Positions 36,847 to 46,400 of a stretch of 64,000 bases of DNA are shown here, one piece after another (the first letter of the stretch is position 1; each line of letters starts with the position of its first letter). Source of the DNA: Colwellia sp. Lineage in GTDB: Bacteria > Pseudomonadota > Gammaproteobacteria > Enterobacterales > Alteromonadaceae. A program made the translations under genes and the position numbers. The notes under the pieces were generated by a model. It did not search any database and had not been told where the DNA came from. It saw only the letters and a program-made list of their open reading frames with translations. Where the stretch lies: contig JABSOW010000016.1 in the NCBI GenBank assembly GCA_013215465.1, positions 50,114 to 114,113 on the forward strand. The letters are read 5' to 3'.

Positions 36847-37287
36847 ATGACTAAATTGAAAATATTCAGCCTTTGCCTACTACTTTGTTCAACTATGATA
36901 AATGCAAAAGAACATACTATTAAATTACTAACTAGCGGTAGCAACGGCACAATGATGGTGTTTGAACCTATGTTATTACAAATTGCGGTAGGTGATACGG
37001 TAAATTTTGTTCCCTCTGATCCATCACATAATGCCGTCTCATTTTCAGCTCCGTCTGATAAGTCAAATTTCAAAACCCCCTATGGCAAAGCAACAAAAGT
37101 TACTTTCAACGAAGAAGGCGTGGTATTAGCTAAATGCCTGCCTCATTTTGTTATGGGCATGATTGGCGTTATTCAAATTGGTGAGAATGTTGATAAAACC
37201 AAAGCATTAGATGATTGGAATGCAATAAGAAGTAACGTCGTTATGAATAAAGAAGCTGTAGACAAGGCATTAGCTAAAATAAAATAG
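36847..37287 (+). CDS. Pseudoazurin-like cupredoxin
   Basis: 146 residues: signal peptide (1-20, ending NA) and a type 1 copper domain. The ligands are visible as His in PSHNAV, then Cys-xx-His and Met in KCLPHFVMGMIGVI, the signature order of pseudoazurin. It is a small periplasmic electron carrier. First gene of an apparent operon running into sodN, so it may deliver or accept electrons or copper in oxidative-stress metabolism; in denitrifiers pseudoazurin serves nitrite reductase, but no such gene is nearby. Confidence 0.9.
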   Translation: MTKLKIFSLCLLLCSTMINAKEHTIKLLTSGSNGTMMVFEPMLLQIAVGDTVNFVPSDPSHNAVSFSAPSDKSNFKTPYGKATKVTFNEEGVVLAKCLPHFVMGMIGVIQIGENVDKTKALDDWNAIRSNVVMNKEAVDKALAKIK

Positions 37288-37317
37288 CCCTTTTTAACAA
37301 ATATTTTCGAGAAAATT

Positions 37318-37746
37318 ATGCATCAATGGCAAAGTTTACTAACAGATGGTAATGACTGTTTCCATAAAAAAAATTGGTTACAAGCTGAGTATTATTATAA
37401 AGAAGCTGCTTGTCATCTTGATACATTATGGGCTGCTAATACAAAAGACATTCAATTACTTATGGCATGGATATGTGCTTCGCATAATTTAGCAACCCTA
37501 TTTGAAGTACAAAATAATCCCGATTTATCTTTACAATATTTATTAATTCCCCATAAGCGAATGTTGTCAATGACAACTTCAGATGAACACTGTGAAGATA
37601 TGAAGCTTATCGCATCAAATGCCTTAAAGATTACATTTATGCCAATTCTTATGTTTTCTAAAAGGCACCCTATGTGTCCAAGTTGTCAGCAATCATTGGA
37701 AGAATTTAAGCAAGATCTTGATGCACAGCAATGTGACTTACATTAA
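37318..37746 (+). CDS. Helical-repeat (TPR-like) protein with C-terminal CPSC
   Basis: 142 residues, predicted all-helical and cytoplasmic (no signal). GNDCFHKKNWLQAEYYYKEA has TPR character, as does SHNLATLFEVQNNPDLSLQYL. Near the end there is a CPSCQ motif with a further Cys and His (QQCDLH), a possible metal or redox site. Lies 30 bp after pseudoazurin and 26 bp before the small HAGHDH gene in the same operon. I know no named family; a chaperone role for Ni-SOD or cupredoxin assembly is speculation. Confidence 0.7.
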   Translation: MHQWQSLLTDGNDCFHKKNWLQAEYYYKEAACHLDTLWAANTKDIQLLMAWICASHNLATLFEVQNNPDLSLQYLLIPHKRMLSMTTSDEHCEDMKLIASNALKITFMPILMFSKRHPMCPSCQQSLEEFKQDLDAQQCDLH

Positions 37747-37772
37747 ACCCTAAAATCAAACAAGGAAATACC

Positions 37773-37991
37773 ATGAAAACCAAACAACTAATTTTAATGA
37801 TTTTTATGAGCTTTTTTAGCGCCGTAACATTTGCCCACGCCGGTCATGATCATAGCTCTCCTTTGGCAATATTAAGCCATTTATTTTGGATTGCACCGGT
37901 AATGATCGTAGCGGCTATTTTATATAGCAAAACGTTAAATAAAAATTATCGTATCAAATCAACGAAACAAAAAAACAATGTAGAAGGATAA
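37773..37991 (+). CDS. Small membrane protein with HAGHDH metal-type motif
   Basis: 72 residues: signal-like first helix (residues 1-21), then AHAGHDHSS, then a second hydrophobic helix (LSHLFWIAPVMIVAAILY) and a basic tail. If the first helix is cleaved, mature protein starts with the His/Asp cluster and has one transmembrane anchor. Such His-x-x-His-Asp-His clusters bind Ni, Co, Cu or Zn. It sits 4 bp before sodN, which suggests a part in nickel or copper handling. No family name is known to me. Confidence 0.7.
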   Translation: MKTKQLILMIFMSFFSAVTFAHAGHDHSSPLAILSHLFWIAPVMIVAAILYSKTLNKNYRIKSTKQKNNVEG

Positions 37992-37995
37992 CGAC

Positions 37996-38532
37996 GTGTT
38001 ATATAACTTAATTCAAAAATTAGACGAAAAATTAAATTTTTCAACCGTTTCAGCTCATTGCGATATTCCTTGCAAAATTTATGATCCCATTCATGCGCAA
38101 CTAGCAGTATTAACCATGATAAGAATGGTTGATTTAATCAATGAATTACAAGAGAAATCCAAACTATCTCTCAGTGATCAAGCGCAATTTTTACGCTTAG
38201 TTTCTCAAAAAGAAGAGCATGGTATTAAAGTTAAAAAAGAAATTACCATTATTTGGGGAGACTTTATTAAAGCACCTCAATTAGAAAAATTTCCTGAAAT
38301 TCATCAGCTGGTACATAGTATTATGCTAGCAGCATCAAGCGCCAAACAGCACATCAATAAAGAAGCAACCTTATCTTTATTAACCAAAGTTAATCGTTTT
38401 TCCAAAATATTTTGGCAGTGTAAAGGTTTTGAAACTTATACGGCGCAATGCCCATACCCACCAGAGCAAAATTTAATCTATCCTGTATTAATACCAATTG
38501 AAGTAATGAATAGATCATTAAGCGAGAATTAA
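37996..38532 (+). CDS. sodN: Nickel superoxide dismutase
   Basis: 178 residues. Residues 21-29 are HCDIPCKIY, the Ni-hook (HCxxPCxxY) whose His1, Cys2 and Cys6 of the mature protein hold nickel. The following helical bundle matches Ni-SOD (EEHGIKVKKEITIIWGDFIK, LEKFPEIHQLVH, FSKIFWQCKG). Residues 1-20 are the propeptide removed by the SodX protease, whose gene follows. The last 13 residues (IPIEVMNRSLSEN) and the stop are encoded by a MITE inserted at 38491, replacing the native C terminus after CPYPPEQNLIYPV. The start is GTG/ATG-poor; 37996 is taken as a TTG/GTG-type start with AGAAGGA before it. Confidence 0.95.
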   Translation: MLYNLIQKLDEKLNFSTVSAHCDIPCKIYDPIHAQLAVLTMIRMVDLINELQEKSKLSLSDQAQFLRLVSQKEEHGIKVKKEITIIWGDFIKAPQLEKFPEIHQLVHSIMLAASSAKQHINKEATLSLLTKVNRFSKIFWQCKGFETYTAQCPYPPEQNLIYPVLIPIEVMNRSLSEN

Positions 38533-38801
38533 AAGGTTTAGAGGCAAGGCATTGATTGAAGAGAATGGTCATTCAGGAGAATGTGCTCCTGCATTCTCTA
38601 ATAAGCTACATCCATGTAGCGTCCTTGTCAAAATCAATAACGCGGCAAATAAACCTTTAAACTCGCCCTTGGGAGCTTGTCAAGAAAGTGATAACGTCAC
38701 AAATTTGTTTGATATAGAGTGACTATATACGCACAAATTTTGCTTGTTCTAACATTCCTGACATAGCTCTGAATTGACTCATTCATTATTTTATTTGGTA
38801 T
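38491..38801. mobile_element. MITE-like repeat, full-length copy B (311 bp)
   Basis: Same termini and body as copy A at 11118-11381, plus an extra stretch of about 47 bp near 38565-38620 that contains small palindromes (AGGAGAATGTGCTCCT; GCTACATCCATGTAGC). Non-coding. It lies between sodN and sodX, provides the end of the sodN reading frame, and ends 6 bp before the sodX start codon. Confidence 0.85.
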
Positions 38802-38807
38802 AACTCC

Positions 38808-39107
38808 ATGAAACTTTTTGGTTTAAAAATTTGGAAGGTAACCGGACATAGCATGTTTCCGAGGATTCCTCAGTATAGCTATGTATTGGTTATTCATTGG
38901 CTAAAGTTTAAAAAAGTAAAGCCTGAACAAACCATTTTGATAGACCACCCTCAATACGGCTTACTGATCAAAAACGTTGCTTTGATAGATAGAAATGGCT
39001 TGATTTGGTGTAAAGGTGAAAACTTAGCTAGCATTACTGTTGAAGTTCTCGGTCCAATAAATAAAAAACAAATTATTGGACAAGTACTAAAAATTTTCAA
39101 ACATTAA
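38808..39107 (+). CDS. sodX: Nickel-type SOD maturation protease (S26-like)
   Basis: 99 residues, the short signal-peptidase-like family found beside sodN. The catalytic Ser15 is in TGHSMFP, and the Lys55 general base in YGLLIKNV; it lacks the long periplasmic domain of LepB. It cleaves the Ni-SOD propeptide so that His1 can bind nickel. Normally sodX follows sodN directly; here a 311-bp MITE separates them, so co-transcription or promoter supply by the repeat is open. Confidence 0.92.
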   Translation: MKLFGLKIWKVTGHSMFPRIPQYSYVLVIHWLKFKKVKPEQTILIDHPQYGLLIKNVALIDRNGLIWCKGENLASITVEVLGPINKKQIIGQVLKIFKH

Positions 39108-39135
39108 CGGAAAAATACAACCAATCAAATACAAC

Positions 39136-39150
39136 TGAGAATCATTTTTA
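39136..39150 (+). promoter_or_regulatory. Candidate Fur box 1 upstream of heme receptor
   Basis: TGAGAATCATTTTTA matches the Fur core TGATAATNATTATCA at about 12 of 15 positions, 62 bp upstream of the receptor start at 39213. Confidence 0.5.
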
Positions 39151-39184
39151 TTTACATGAATGTACAAATAGATTAACATGTGAA

Positions 39185-39199
39185 CAATAACGATTCTCA
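39185..39199 (-). promoter_or_regulatory. Candidate Fur box 2 upstream of heme receptor
   Basis: Read on the minus strand, TGAGAATCGTTATTG resembles the Fur core at about 11 positions. It lies inside the region that an upstream GTG start at 39180 would make coding, which argues for the start at 39213. Confidence 0.4.
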
Positions 39200-39212
39200 A
39201 TTAGATTTAATA

Positions 39213-41246
39213 ATGAAAAGTACTCTTCCCAGCTATATAAAAACCTCTATTGTTCTCTATTTCACCTGTTTTAATCTGACGTCTTTAGCTGAAGTTATCC
39301 ACCAAGCAAGTGATAATCATCTTGAACACATTGTTGTTTCTGGTACACGCACACCAAAGTTACTTTCTAATTCTCCGGTATCCATTCAGGTTATTGATCA
39401 AGAAACCATTCAAATACTGACGCAAGGAACTTTAGCAGGCGCGCTTAATTACATTCCAGGCGTGGTAATTTCTCGTAATGTCAAGGGTGGCTACAACATT
39501 CAAATGCAAGGTTTTGATGGTGATCATGTTTTAGTGTTAATCAATAGCCAACCACTCATATCTCCTGCCGGTTCAGCTGTTGATTTAGATCAAATTAATG
39601 CCAATGAAATTGAGCAAATAGAAGTATTACGGGGCGCGGCCTCAGTTATGTATGGCAGCTCAGCCATGGGTGGTGTTATAAATATTATTACTAAAGATTA
39701 TGATGAAAACCAAGCAACAATTAGTACACAAATTAGTCATTATGCTGACGCGATAAGTGGTGAGCCACTGTCATATACCACCAGAGTTAATGCTAGTATT
39801 TCTTCAGATGATTGGGATTATAAAATAAGCTTATTGCACATTGATGACGCAGGTTTTGATTATGAGCCATCAACCATTAAGCAAGATGCCAGTGGTATGG
39901 AAAAATCGTTCATTAATCTCTCCACTAAAACAGACTCGCTTAACTTACTTAGCAATAATAAAGTAACTGCTGAAGTTAAATATCAATACTTGCATGAAGA
40001 TAAGTCTCGTCCTGTCTCAGTGGTACCCGGACAAGACAGCATTATTAGCTATCTTTCTGAAGTTGAACAAAACCAAGTAGATTTTTCCTTAAGTACTGCT
40101 GTTTTTAATAATGAACAACATGAAATTCAGCAAGGTAGTTGGCAGTTAAACGCCCGCTATATTAACCATAAAGAAACCAGTGGTCAGTCAAATAGCATTA
40201 GAGATACCGACATTAATCTTGCAGAAATTAATGGTCAATATATTTCTTCAAGGAAAGAGTTAGAAATTGTTAGCGGTGGCGTTATCCATTTTGACAACCT
40301 AGAGCAAATCAAGCCTGCAGCTGGCACTATTGAAATTGATGATGAGTCTCGCCAGAATATTGATGCTTTTATTCAAGCGAACTGGATTGAGCCAAATTAT
40401 CAAATATTGGCTGGTATGCGCTCTCAGTATGACTCAGATTTTGGTTTTCATTCTGCCGCTAGCGTAAGCACCTTGAACAAGTTTGGCGACAAAGAAAATC
40501 AGTGGCAATGGCGAAATGGTTTTGGTCAAGGTTATCGAGTACCTAGTTTAAAAGAGCGATTCTATATATTTGATCATAGTAATTTGGGTTATATGGTGCT
40601 CGGCTCAGTCGATTTAAAAGCTGAAGAAGCAAATACCATCAATACTACCTTAAGCTATAACACTGAGGTATTTAAAAGCTCAAGCTGGTTTAATCAAGCG
40701 CAATTAAATGTAGAAGTAAACGCTCACTACGCTAAAACTAAAAATTTTATTGAAACGATTCGCGATGCAGAAAAATCAGCAGAAACTCAACTGGATATTT
40801 CGGTATATCAAAACGTCGCTCGTGCCACCATTCAAGGGCTAGATTTTAGTTTTGATCTTACTTTTAATGAATGGTCCGGGCAAATAAATTACAGCTATTT
40901 AGATGCAAGAAATGAAGATGGACAACGCCTTACCGGGCGCCCTTATCATCAACTAAAAACCAATGTGACTTATCATAACTATGAGCATCAACTCGATGTT
41001 CTATTTTATCTTGTTTATCAATCAAATGAAGCATATCAAAGCTCATATAGCCAAGTTCTTAATAACCATTGGTTTAATGCAAATATCAATATTAACCAAA
41101 CTATTAATGAGCAACTGTCATGGAATTTAGGAATTAACAATCTTTTAAATGAGCATAAAGATGCTGATGCCAACAGCTTAAATGCGTTTGATTCCCGGCC
41201 AGTATCTAGCAGAAACCTTACTTTAGGGATGAACTATCAATTTTAG
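39213..41246 (+). CDS. TonB-dependent heme receptor, HmuR-like
   Basis: 677 residues from ATG 39213. Signal sequence to about residue 28 (ends SLA), TonB box HIVVSGTRTPK, plug domain (GYNIQMQGFDGDHVLVLING-type; VLRGAASVMYGSSAMGGVIN) and beta-barrel ending MNYQF. The late motif YRVPSLKERFYIFDHSNLGY followed by VDLKAEE corresponds to the FRAP/NPNL-type region of heme receptors such as HmuR. Its neighbours (HmuY-like lipoprotein, CobN/HmuS-like chelatase) make heme the best substrate; cobalamin or another tetrapyrrole is the alternative. Fur-like sites precede it. Confidence 0.85.
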   Translation: MKSTLPSYIKTSIVLYFTCFNLTSLAEVIHQASDNHLEHIVVSGTRTPKLLSNSPVSIQVIDQETIQILTQGTLAGALNYIPGVVISRNVKGGYNIQMQGFDGDHVLVLINSQPLISPAGSAVDLDQINANEIEQIEVLRGAASVMYGSSAMGGVINIITKDYDENQATISTQISHYADAISGEPLSYTTRVNASISSDDWDYKISLLHIDDAGFDYEPSTIKQDASGMEKSFINLSTKTDSLNLLSNNKVTAEVKYQYLHEDKSRPVSVVPGQDSIISYLSEVEQNQVDFSLSTAVFNNEQHEIQQGSWQLNARYINHKETSGQSNSIRDTDINLAEINGQYISSRKELEIVSGGVIHFDNLEQIKPAAGTIEIDDESRQNIDAFIQANWIEPNYQILAGMRSQYDSDFGFHSAASVSTLNKFGDKENQWQWRNGFGQGYRVPSLKERFYIFDHSNLGYMVLGSVDLKAEEANTINTTLSYNTEVFKSSSWFNQAQLNVEVNAHYAKTKNFIETIRDAEKSAETQLDISVYQNVARATIQGLDFSFDLTFNEWSGQINYSYLDARNEDGQRLTGRPYHQLKTNVTYHNYEHQLDVLFYLVYQSNEAYQSSYSQVLNNHWFNANININQTINEQLSWNLGINNLLNEHKDADANSLNAFDSRPVSSRNLTLGMNYQF

Positions 41247-41300
41247 TAGAAGCTTATAAACAACTAACAATTAAAAACAACATTATTCTTGGAGAATAGC

Positions 41301-42404
41301 ATGAACAAAAAATTTACCCTAGCCGCCTGCCTATCGGCAGCATTAGGTTTAACCGCCTGTGGCAGTAGCTCTGATAGCACTGAAAAAACGATTATCGAAC
41401 CTGAAGCCGGCCTAATTTATGGTCCATTTACCACAGGAAGCATAGGAGAGCCAACCTTTGCTTACTTGGACTTGGATACTTTATCCATGATTGAATTAAC
41501 TGAAGAGCAAGCGAATACTAGCACAGAATGGGATATCGCTTTTAAACGTACAGGTATATTTTTAAATAATAACGATAGTGACGATGAAATCTCTCCTGTC
41601 GGACTTTATTTTACCAATAACAACAGTGACTTTATTGTTGATGGCTCAGCTGTCGTTGATAAATTTGTCAATGCCACCGCGGATGGCGAATTAGATGATT
41701 TTATTGCGGTAACAAGCGTAGATGTGCCCGCTGATGACCAGTTTTCTACCGATGAAACCAATGGCATATTAGATGATTTTTACAACTATGACCCTGCTAC
41801 ACACCAAGTAACCGCGGCGGCTGACCATTACTACATTGTCAACTCCGACACCACCATAACTAAGTTTAGTATTAGCGCATTAACGCAGGCTGGCTATGGC
41901 ATGTCTGACTTTACCATTAGCTTTGCCAATCAATTATCAGGCGCGACAGAATTTGACACTGTCACTACGGATTTATTGATTGATGCGGCAACCGAGTGTA
42001 GTAGTAATGAGGTAATTTATGTCGATTTTGATGTAAATAATATAGTCACTAGTGGCGATGCTTGGGATATTAAAATACCTTGTCTTGATGATAGCACTGG
42101 TGCAGACTTTACCCTTACCTTAGCCGATGATGCCACGGCAAGACAAGATTTTACTAATAGTTACGATGGTATTCCAGTAGCAAGCATTTCATATTACGGT
42201 TTTAAATCAGATCAATACACAATTAATGCCATAGCATCAGCTCCTTGGTATAAATATAGTCTTGAGGGTAATAACAAAATTTGGTCGCAATACGGTGTCT
42301 ATTTAGTTAAAAATGCTAATGGTGTTTTTAAACTACAAATCACCAGTTATTACGATATTGATGGTAATTCAGGTAACTACTCATTCCGTGTAGAAGCATT
42401 GTAA
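41301..42404 (+). CDS. HmuY-like heme-binding lipoprotein, two-domain
   Basis: 367 residues. Lipoprotein signal with LTACGSSS lipobox (ATG 41301, GGAG ribosome site). The mature protein seems to hold two HmuY-like halves: each has an aromatic strand followed by a WDI strand (STEWDIAFKRTG at about 75; GDAWDIKIPC at about 245). The second ends with the characteristic KLQITSYYDIDGNSGNYSFR. HmuY of Bacteroidetes is a surface hemophore passing heme to HmuR. Typical HmuY is about 200 residues, so this is a duplicated or enlarged form. A strong hairpin follows before the next gene. Confidence 0.75.
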   Translation: MNKKFTLAACLSAALGLTACGSSSDSTEKTIIEPEAGLIYGPFTTGSIGEPTFAYLDLDTLSMIELTEEQANTSTEWDIAFKRTGIFLNNNDSDDEISPVGLYFTNNNSDFIVDGSAVVDKFVNATADGELDDFIAVTSVDVPADDQFSTDETNGILDDFYNYDPATHQVTAAADHYYIVNSDTTITKFSISALTQAGYGMSDFTISFANQLSGATEFDTVTTDLLIDAATECSSNEVIYVDFDVNNIVTSGDAWDIKIPCLDDSTGADFTLTLADDATARQDFTNSYDGIPVASISYYGFKSDQYTINAIASAPWYKYSLEGNNKIWSQYGVYLVKNANGVFKLQITSYYDIDGNSGNYSFRVEAL

Positions 42405-42426
42405 TTCAACACTGATTTTCTCCAAT

Positions 42427-42465
42427 AGCGTTACTTAAGTTAGCTGTATTTTAAGTAACGCTTTT
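42427..42465 (+). terminator. Hairpin terminator/attenuator within the heme operon
   Basis: A perfect 12-bp stem (AGCGTTACTTAA / TTAAGTAACGCT) with a 12-nt loop and TTTT, between the HmuY-like gene and the ExbB-like gene. Partial termination here would give more receptor and lipoprotein than inner-membrane components; no alternative promoter is obvious downstream. Confidence 0.7.
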
Positions 42466-42495
42466 GCTTTTCTATTTAACTTTTAAGTAACTCTT

Positions 42496-43092
42496 ATGAT
42501 CAGCTATATTGAACAAACCATGTATCAATTGTCAGATTTTTTTATGGCCCCGGTACTACTACTCATTTGTGCATTATTTATTTATGCCTTATTTGCCGCA
42601 GGGCAATTTATTGCTCAAACGGTGCAACGTAGAACAAACAAAACACAGTTTAAACAATTGCTATTAAGCAAACTGGGAGAAAATAAACAATTAACGTTAG
42701 CTGGCTATACCCTGTCTCAGTTAGCCAATAATCAGCCAAACCTTAGTAAAGACCAACTGGATGTCGCAGCACTTTGTGACCTTGAAGGCGTGAGAAACGT
42801 TAGCCGTTTAGCGCCAATGTTAGGCTTAATAGCTACCATGGTGCCAATGGGGCCCGCCTTAAAAAGCCTTGGTGATGGCAATATTCAAGGTATAAGTGAC
42901 AATCTTATTGTTGCCTTTTCCTCGGTGATTTTTGGCTTAGTTATCGCTTCCATTACCTTTTGGATAGCATCAGTAAAAAAACGTTGGTTAGCCGAAGAAT
43001 TAGTGGCACTAACACCATTATTACAGCATGTCCCTGTTACACACCTTGCTCAACCAATTGAAATAAAGGAGCAAAAAAATGAGGCTGCTTGA
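42496..43092 (+). CDS. MotA/TolQ/ExbB-family proton channel protein
   Basis: 198 residues with three hydrophobic segments (about 18-38, 110-130, 145-168). The C-terminal pair carries the family pattern (APMLGLIATMVPMGPALKSL ... IVAFSSVIFGLVIASITFWI). It overlaps the DUF2149 gene by 14 bp. In Hmu-type operons an ExbB-like and a DUF2149 protein accompany the CobN-like chelatase and are thought to form a dedicated energising or scaffold complex; they replace the normal ExbB/ExbD pair. Confidence 0.85.
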   Translation: MISYIEQTMYQLSDFFMAPVLLLICALFIYALFAAGQFIAQTVQRRTNKTQFKQLLLSKLGENKQLTLAGYTLSQLANNQPNLSKDQLDVAALCDLEGVRNVSRLAPMLGLIATMVPMGPALKSLGDGNIQGISDNLIVAFSSVIFGLVIASITFWIASVKKRWLAEELVALTPLLQHVPVTHLAQPIEIKEQKNEAA

Positions 43093-43384
43093 TGAAGATG
43101 ACAGCATGAACCCGGCGTTGTCATTGGTCAATTTAGTCGATGTATTTTTAGTATTAATCGCCGCTTTATTAATTGCCATTGCACAAAACCCCCTAAACCC
43201 ATTTTTATCCGAAGACGTTACTGTGATCAAAAATGCCGGCAAAGAAAATATGGAAATTATTGTTAAAAAAGGCAATAAAATAGAATCATTTAAAAGCCAA
43301 GGAAAAACCGGTGCAGGCACAGGTAAAAAAGCAGGTACCGCTTACGAAATGGCCGATGGTTCAATTATTTACGTCGCCGAATAA
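43079..43384 (+). CDS. DUF2149 membrane protein
   Basis: 101 residues: cytoplasmic MRLLDEDDSMNPALSLVNLVD, one transmembrane helix (VFLVLIAALLIAIAQ) and a periplasmic domain with a KTGAGTGKKAG loop and Tyr-rich end. The topology is ExbD-like (one N-terminal helix, an Asp in or just before it). DUF2149 is typical of Hmu/CobN-type tetrapyrrole operons. Overlaps the ExbB-like gene upstream and lies just before the chelatase. Confidence 0.85.
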   Translation: MRLLDEDDSMNPALSLVNLVDVFLVLIAALLIAIAQNPLNPFLSEDVTVIKNAGKENMEIIVKKGNKIESFKSQGKTGAGTGKKAGTAYEMADGSIIYVAE

Positions 43385-43431
43385 ACAGACCAAACACGAT
43401 AAAATAAATGCACAAGATTAGAGCAAAAAAA

Positions 43432-46400
43432 ATGAGAATCAATCGTCCCACATTCCGCTTAATACCATTATTAATTATAGTAATGGGCTTATTAACAAGC
43501 CACTTTACTGTTGCCAATGAAACATTAACAACAAAATTACTCTTTGTTGGCTCTGCCCACTCTAACAAGGCAAAAGTCAGTTTATTAAAAGAAATCACTA
43601 CTAAAAATCAAATAAATAACTGGCAGATTACCTATAAATCAGCACGTAGTTTAAAAGACCTGCAACAAGCACAAAGCTTATTTAATCAACAAGACATTAT
43701 TATTTTTGATGCCGTTTCAGCCAATGAAGCAGCAAAAACTTTTGGTAAATACTTTTCGCTTATCAATGCTAACAGCCAAACAAAATTTATCAGCCTAAAG
43801 TGGTTAAACAACCCAAAATCAAACCGAGGTTTTACTACGGCACAGCTACAAATATTAAGCGATTATTGGCAAAATGCCGGACGAAAAAACTTAGCTAACT
43901 TATTAAGCTTTTTCTCAGAAGATGTACTTAAACAAGGTAATAACATCGCGGTTCAAGCGCCAATTATCTTCCCGATGCAAGGTATTTATCATCCCAGCCA
44001 GCCTAACTTGATCAGTAATAGTTTAACCGCTTACCAAGCATGGTCAATGCCGAAAAAGAATCAACCCAGAATTGCGATATTACTACAAAGAGCATTGATT
44101 GAAAGTGAACAAACTCAGCTTATTGATGCCACTATTAAGCAACTGGAAGACCAAGGTATTTATGTGGTGCCATTCTTCTTTGAGCTGAGTAGAGCCAGTG
44201 GTGACTATCGTCATCTACTTTATTTAGAGGACGAGCTCGCTAACAAGGTACAACAAACCAGCCAAATTGACTTGATCATTAGCTTTAGAAATATCCATTG
44301 GGCGAATCAACGTAAAGTAGAATTTGAACAATTTGGTGTACCTGTTATACAGGCAATGACCTATTACTCTGGCGATCAAAAAGCCTGGGAAGCAGACAAG
44401 CAAGGGGTATCAGCCGGTATGATGTCCTTTACTTTAGTATTACCAGAAAGCGCTGGCGTGGTCGATCCTATGGTAGTTGCGGCTATGGATATGAAAACTC
44501 AAACCACTCAAATTATTGATTATCAGCTTGAGCATTTAGTTAATAAAGCAGTCAACCTAGTTAAGCTTAAATACAAAGCCAACCAAGAGAAAAAACTAAC
44601 CATATTTATTTGGGGCGATCAAGATGTGGGAGCCTCATTTATGAATATTCCCGCAAGTTTAACTGCCATTAGCCAACATTTAGCAACTAAAGGCTATCAA
44701 ACAAACCAGCGCGATCAAGGCTACTTAACTGATAATGTGAAGCGTATTTTAGATCCCTTCTACCGCGACTATCAATTATCTCAATTACTAGACGATGATC
44801 TAGCTGAACTCATGCCAATGACAAGCTATTTAGCTTGGTTTAATAACTTGCCGACGACAATTACTGAGCCAATTAATCAATATTGGGGCGATCCAAAAGA
44901 TCATTTTATGGCGGTAGAGCGAGATGGCGAACACTATTTTATTCTGCCACGTATGCGTGATGGTAACGTGTTAATAATGCGGCAACCGCCGCGTACTGAT
45001 AAAAAAAATGATGAAGATGCGGTCTATCACCAAGGCATAGTGCCAATGAACCACTTTTATTTAGCGGCCTATTTTTACGCCCGAGAATATTGGCACAGTG
45101 ACGCTATTGTACATTTAGGCACGCATGGCTCTCAAGAATACTTAGGGGGTAAAGAACGTGGCTTATCTATTTACGATCAAGGTAATTTAGCCGTATGGGA
45201 TACCCCGGTCGTTTATCCTTTTATTGTTGACGATGTCGGCGAAGCCATGCAAACCAAACGACGAGGTCGCGCCACTGTTATATCACATATGACGCCACCA
45301 TTTGCCGCGGCAGGTTTACACGGTGATATGAGTCACTTACATGAGTTAATGCATCAATATCAATCATTAGATCAAGGCGGTGTAAAACAGAAAACGGCCA
45401 AGCAAATTGTCGACTTATGTTTCAGTACTAATATTTGTAAAGACATCGCTTGGCAACAAGCTGAGATAAATAAAAATTACGATGGCTTTTTTGATGACTT
45501 ACATATCCATATGGAGTCACTCGCGACTGCCAACCAACCTTTAGGGCTGCATACCTTTGGCGAGCTTGCTGAACAAGAGTTATTAATTTCCACCTTAATT
45601 CAAATGCTAGGTAATGACTTTACTAAACTAGCCAGTGAGTTTGAGCACCAATATTATGCATTACCCGGTGAAGAAGTTGACGGCGATGATATCGACCATA
45701 GTCATAGCTACCACAGCAGTGATCATAAAAAGGCTATTGATGCTGATGCTGATGCTGCACACAGTAAGCCGCTTGAAGGGGAAATTAACCAGTTAGCCGG
45801 CTTCAAATTCGTTGAAAACTATATTGTCCGCTCTAATGAAAAGTCTGATAATAAAGCTAATAACAGTACGAAGAGCAGCACTGATAATCGAACAAACCAA
45901 CGCCCTGTGGCATTCGATGATTTAGACCAAGCATTAAAAGCATTTGTTAGCCGTGGTAAAAGATTATATCAAGCGATAACCGGCATTCATGAATTGGAGG
46001 CGATGACCGATTTTTTGTCTAACAAATATATTCCAGTCAAAACTGGTGGCGATCCGATACGTCATCCAGAGTCGCTAGCAACTGGCTACAACTTGTATGG
46101 TTTTGACCCTGCAAAAGTACCAACCAAGGCAGCGTTTGAACAAGGACAAGAACTTATTGATCAAATGATTAATAATTACCAGAAAAAACATGGTAAGCTT
46201 CCTGACAAAATGGCCTTTTCATTATGGTCAATTGAAACCATGCGTCATTACGGGGTGTTAGAATCACAAGTGCTATACGCCATGGGCGTTACCCCAAAGT
46301 GGAGTAAAGGTGGTCGAGTAATTGGTACCGAAGTTATTCCTTATAGCGAGCTAAAACGCCCACGCATTGACGTAGTGCTGTCAGCAACAGGTTTATACCG

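Noticed and set aside
39180..39212. GTG start of the heme receptor at 39180
   Set aside because: It would place a Fur-like site in the coding region and put 11 polar residues before the signal peptide; ATG 39213 fits better.
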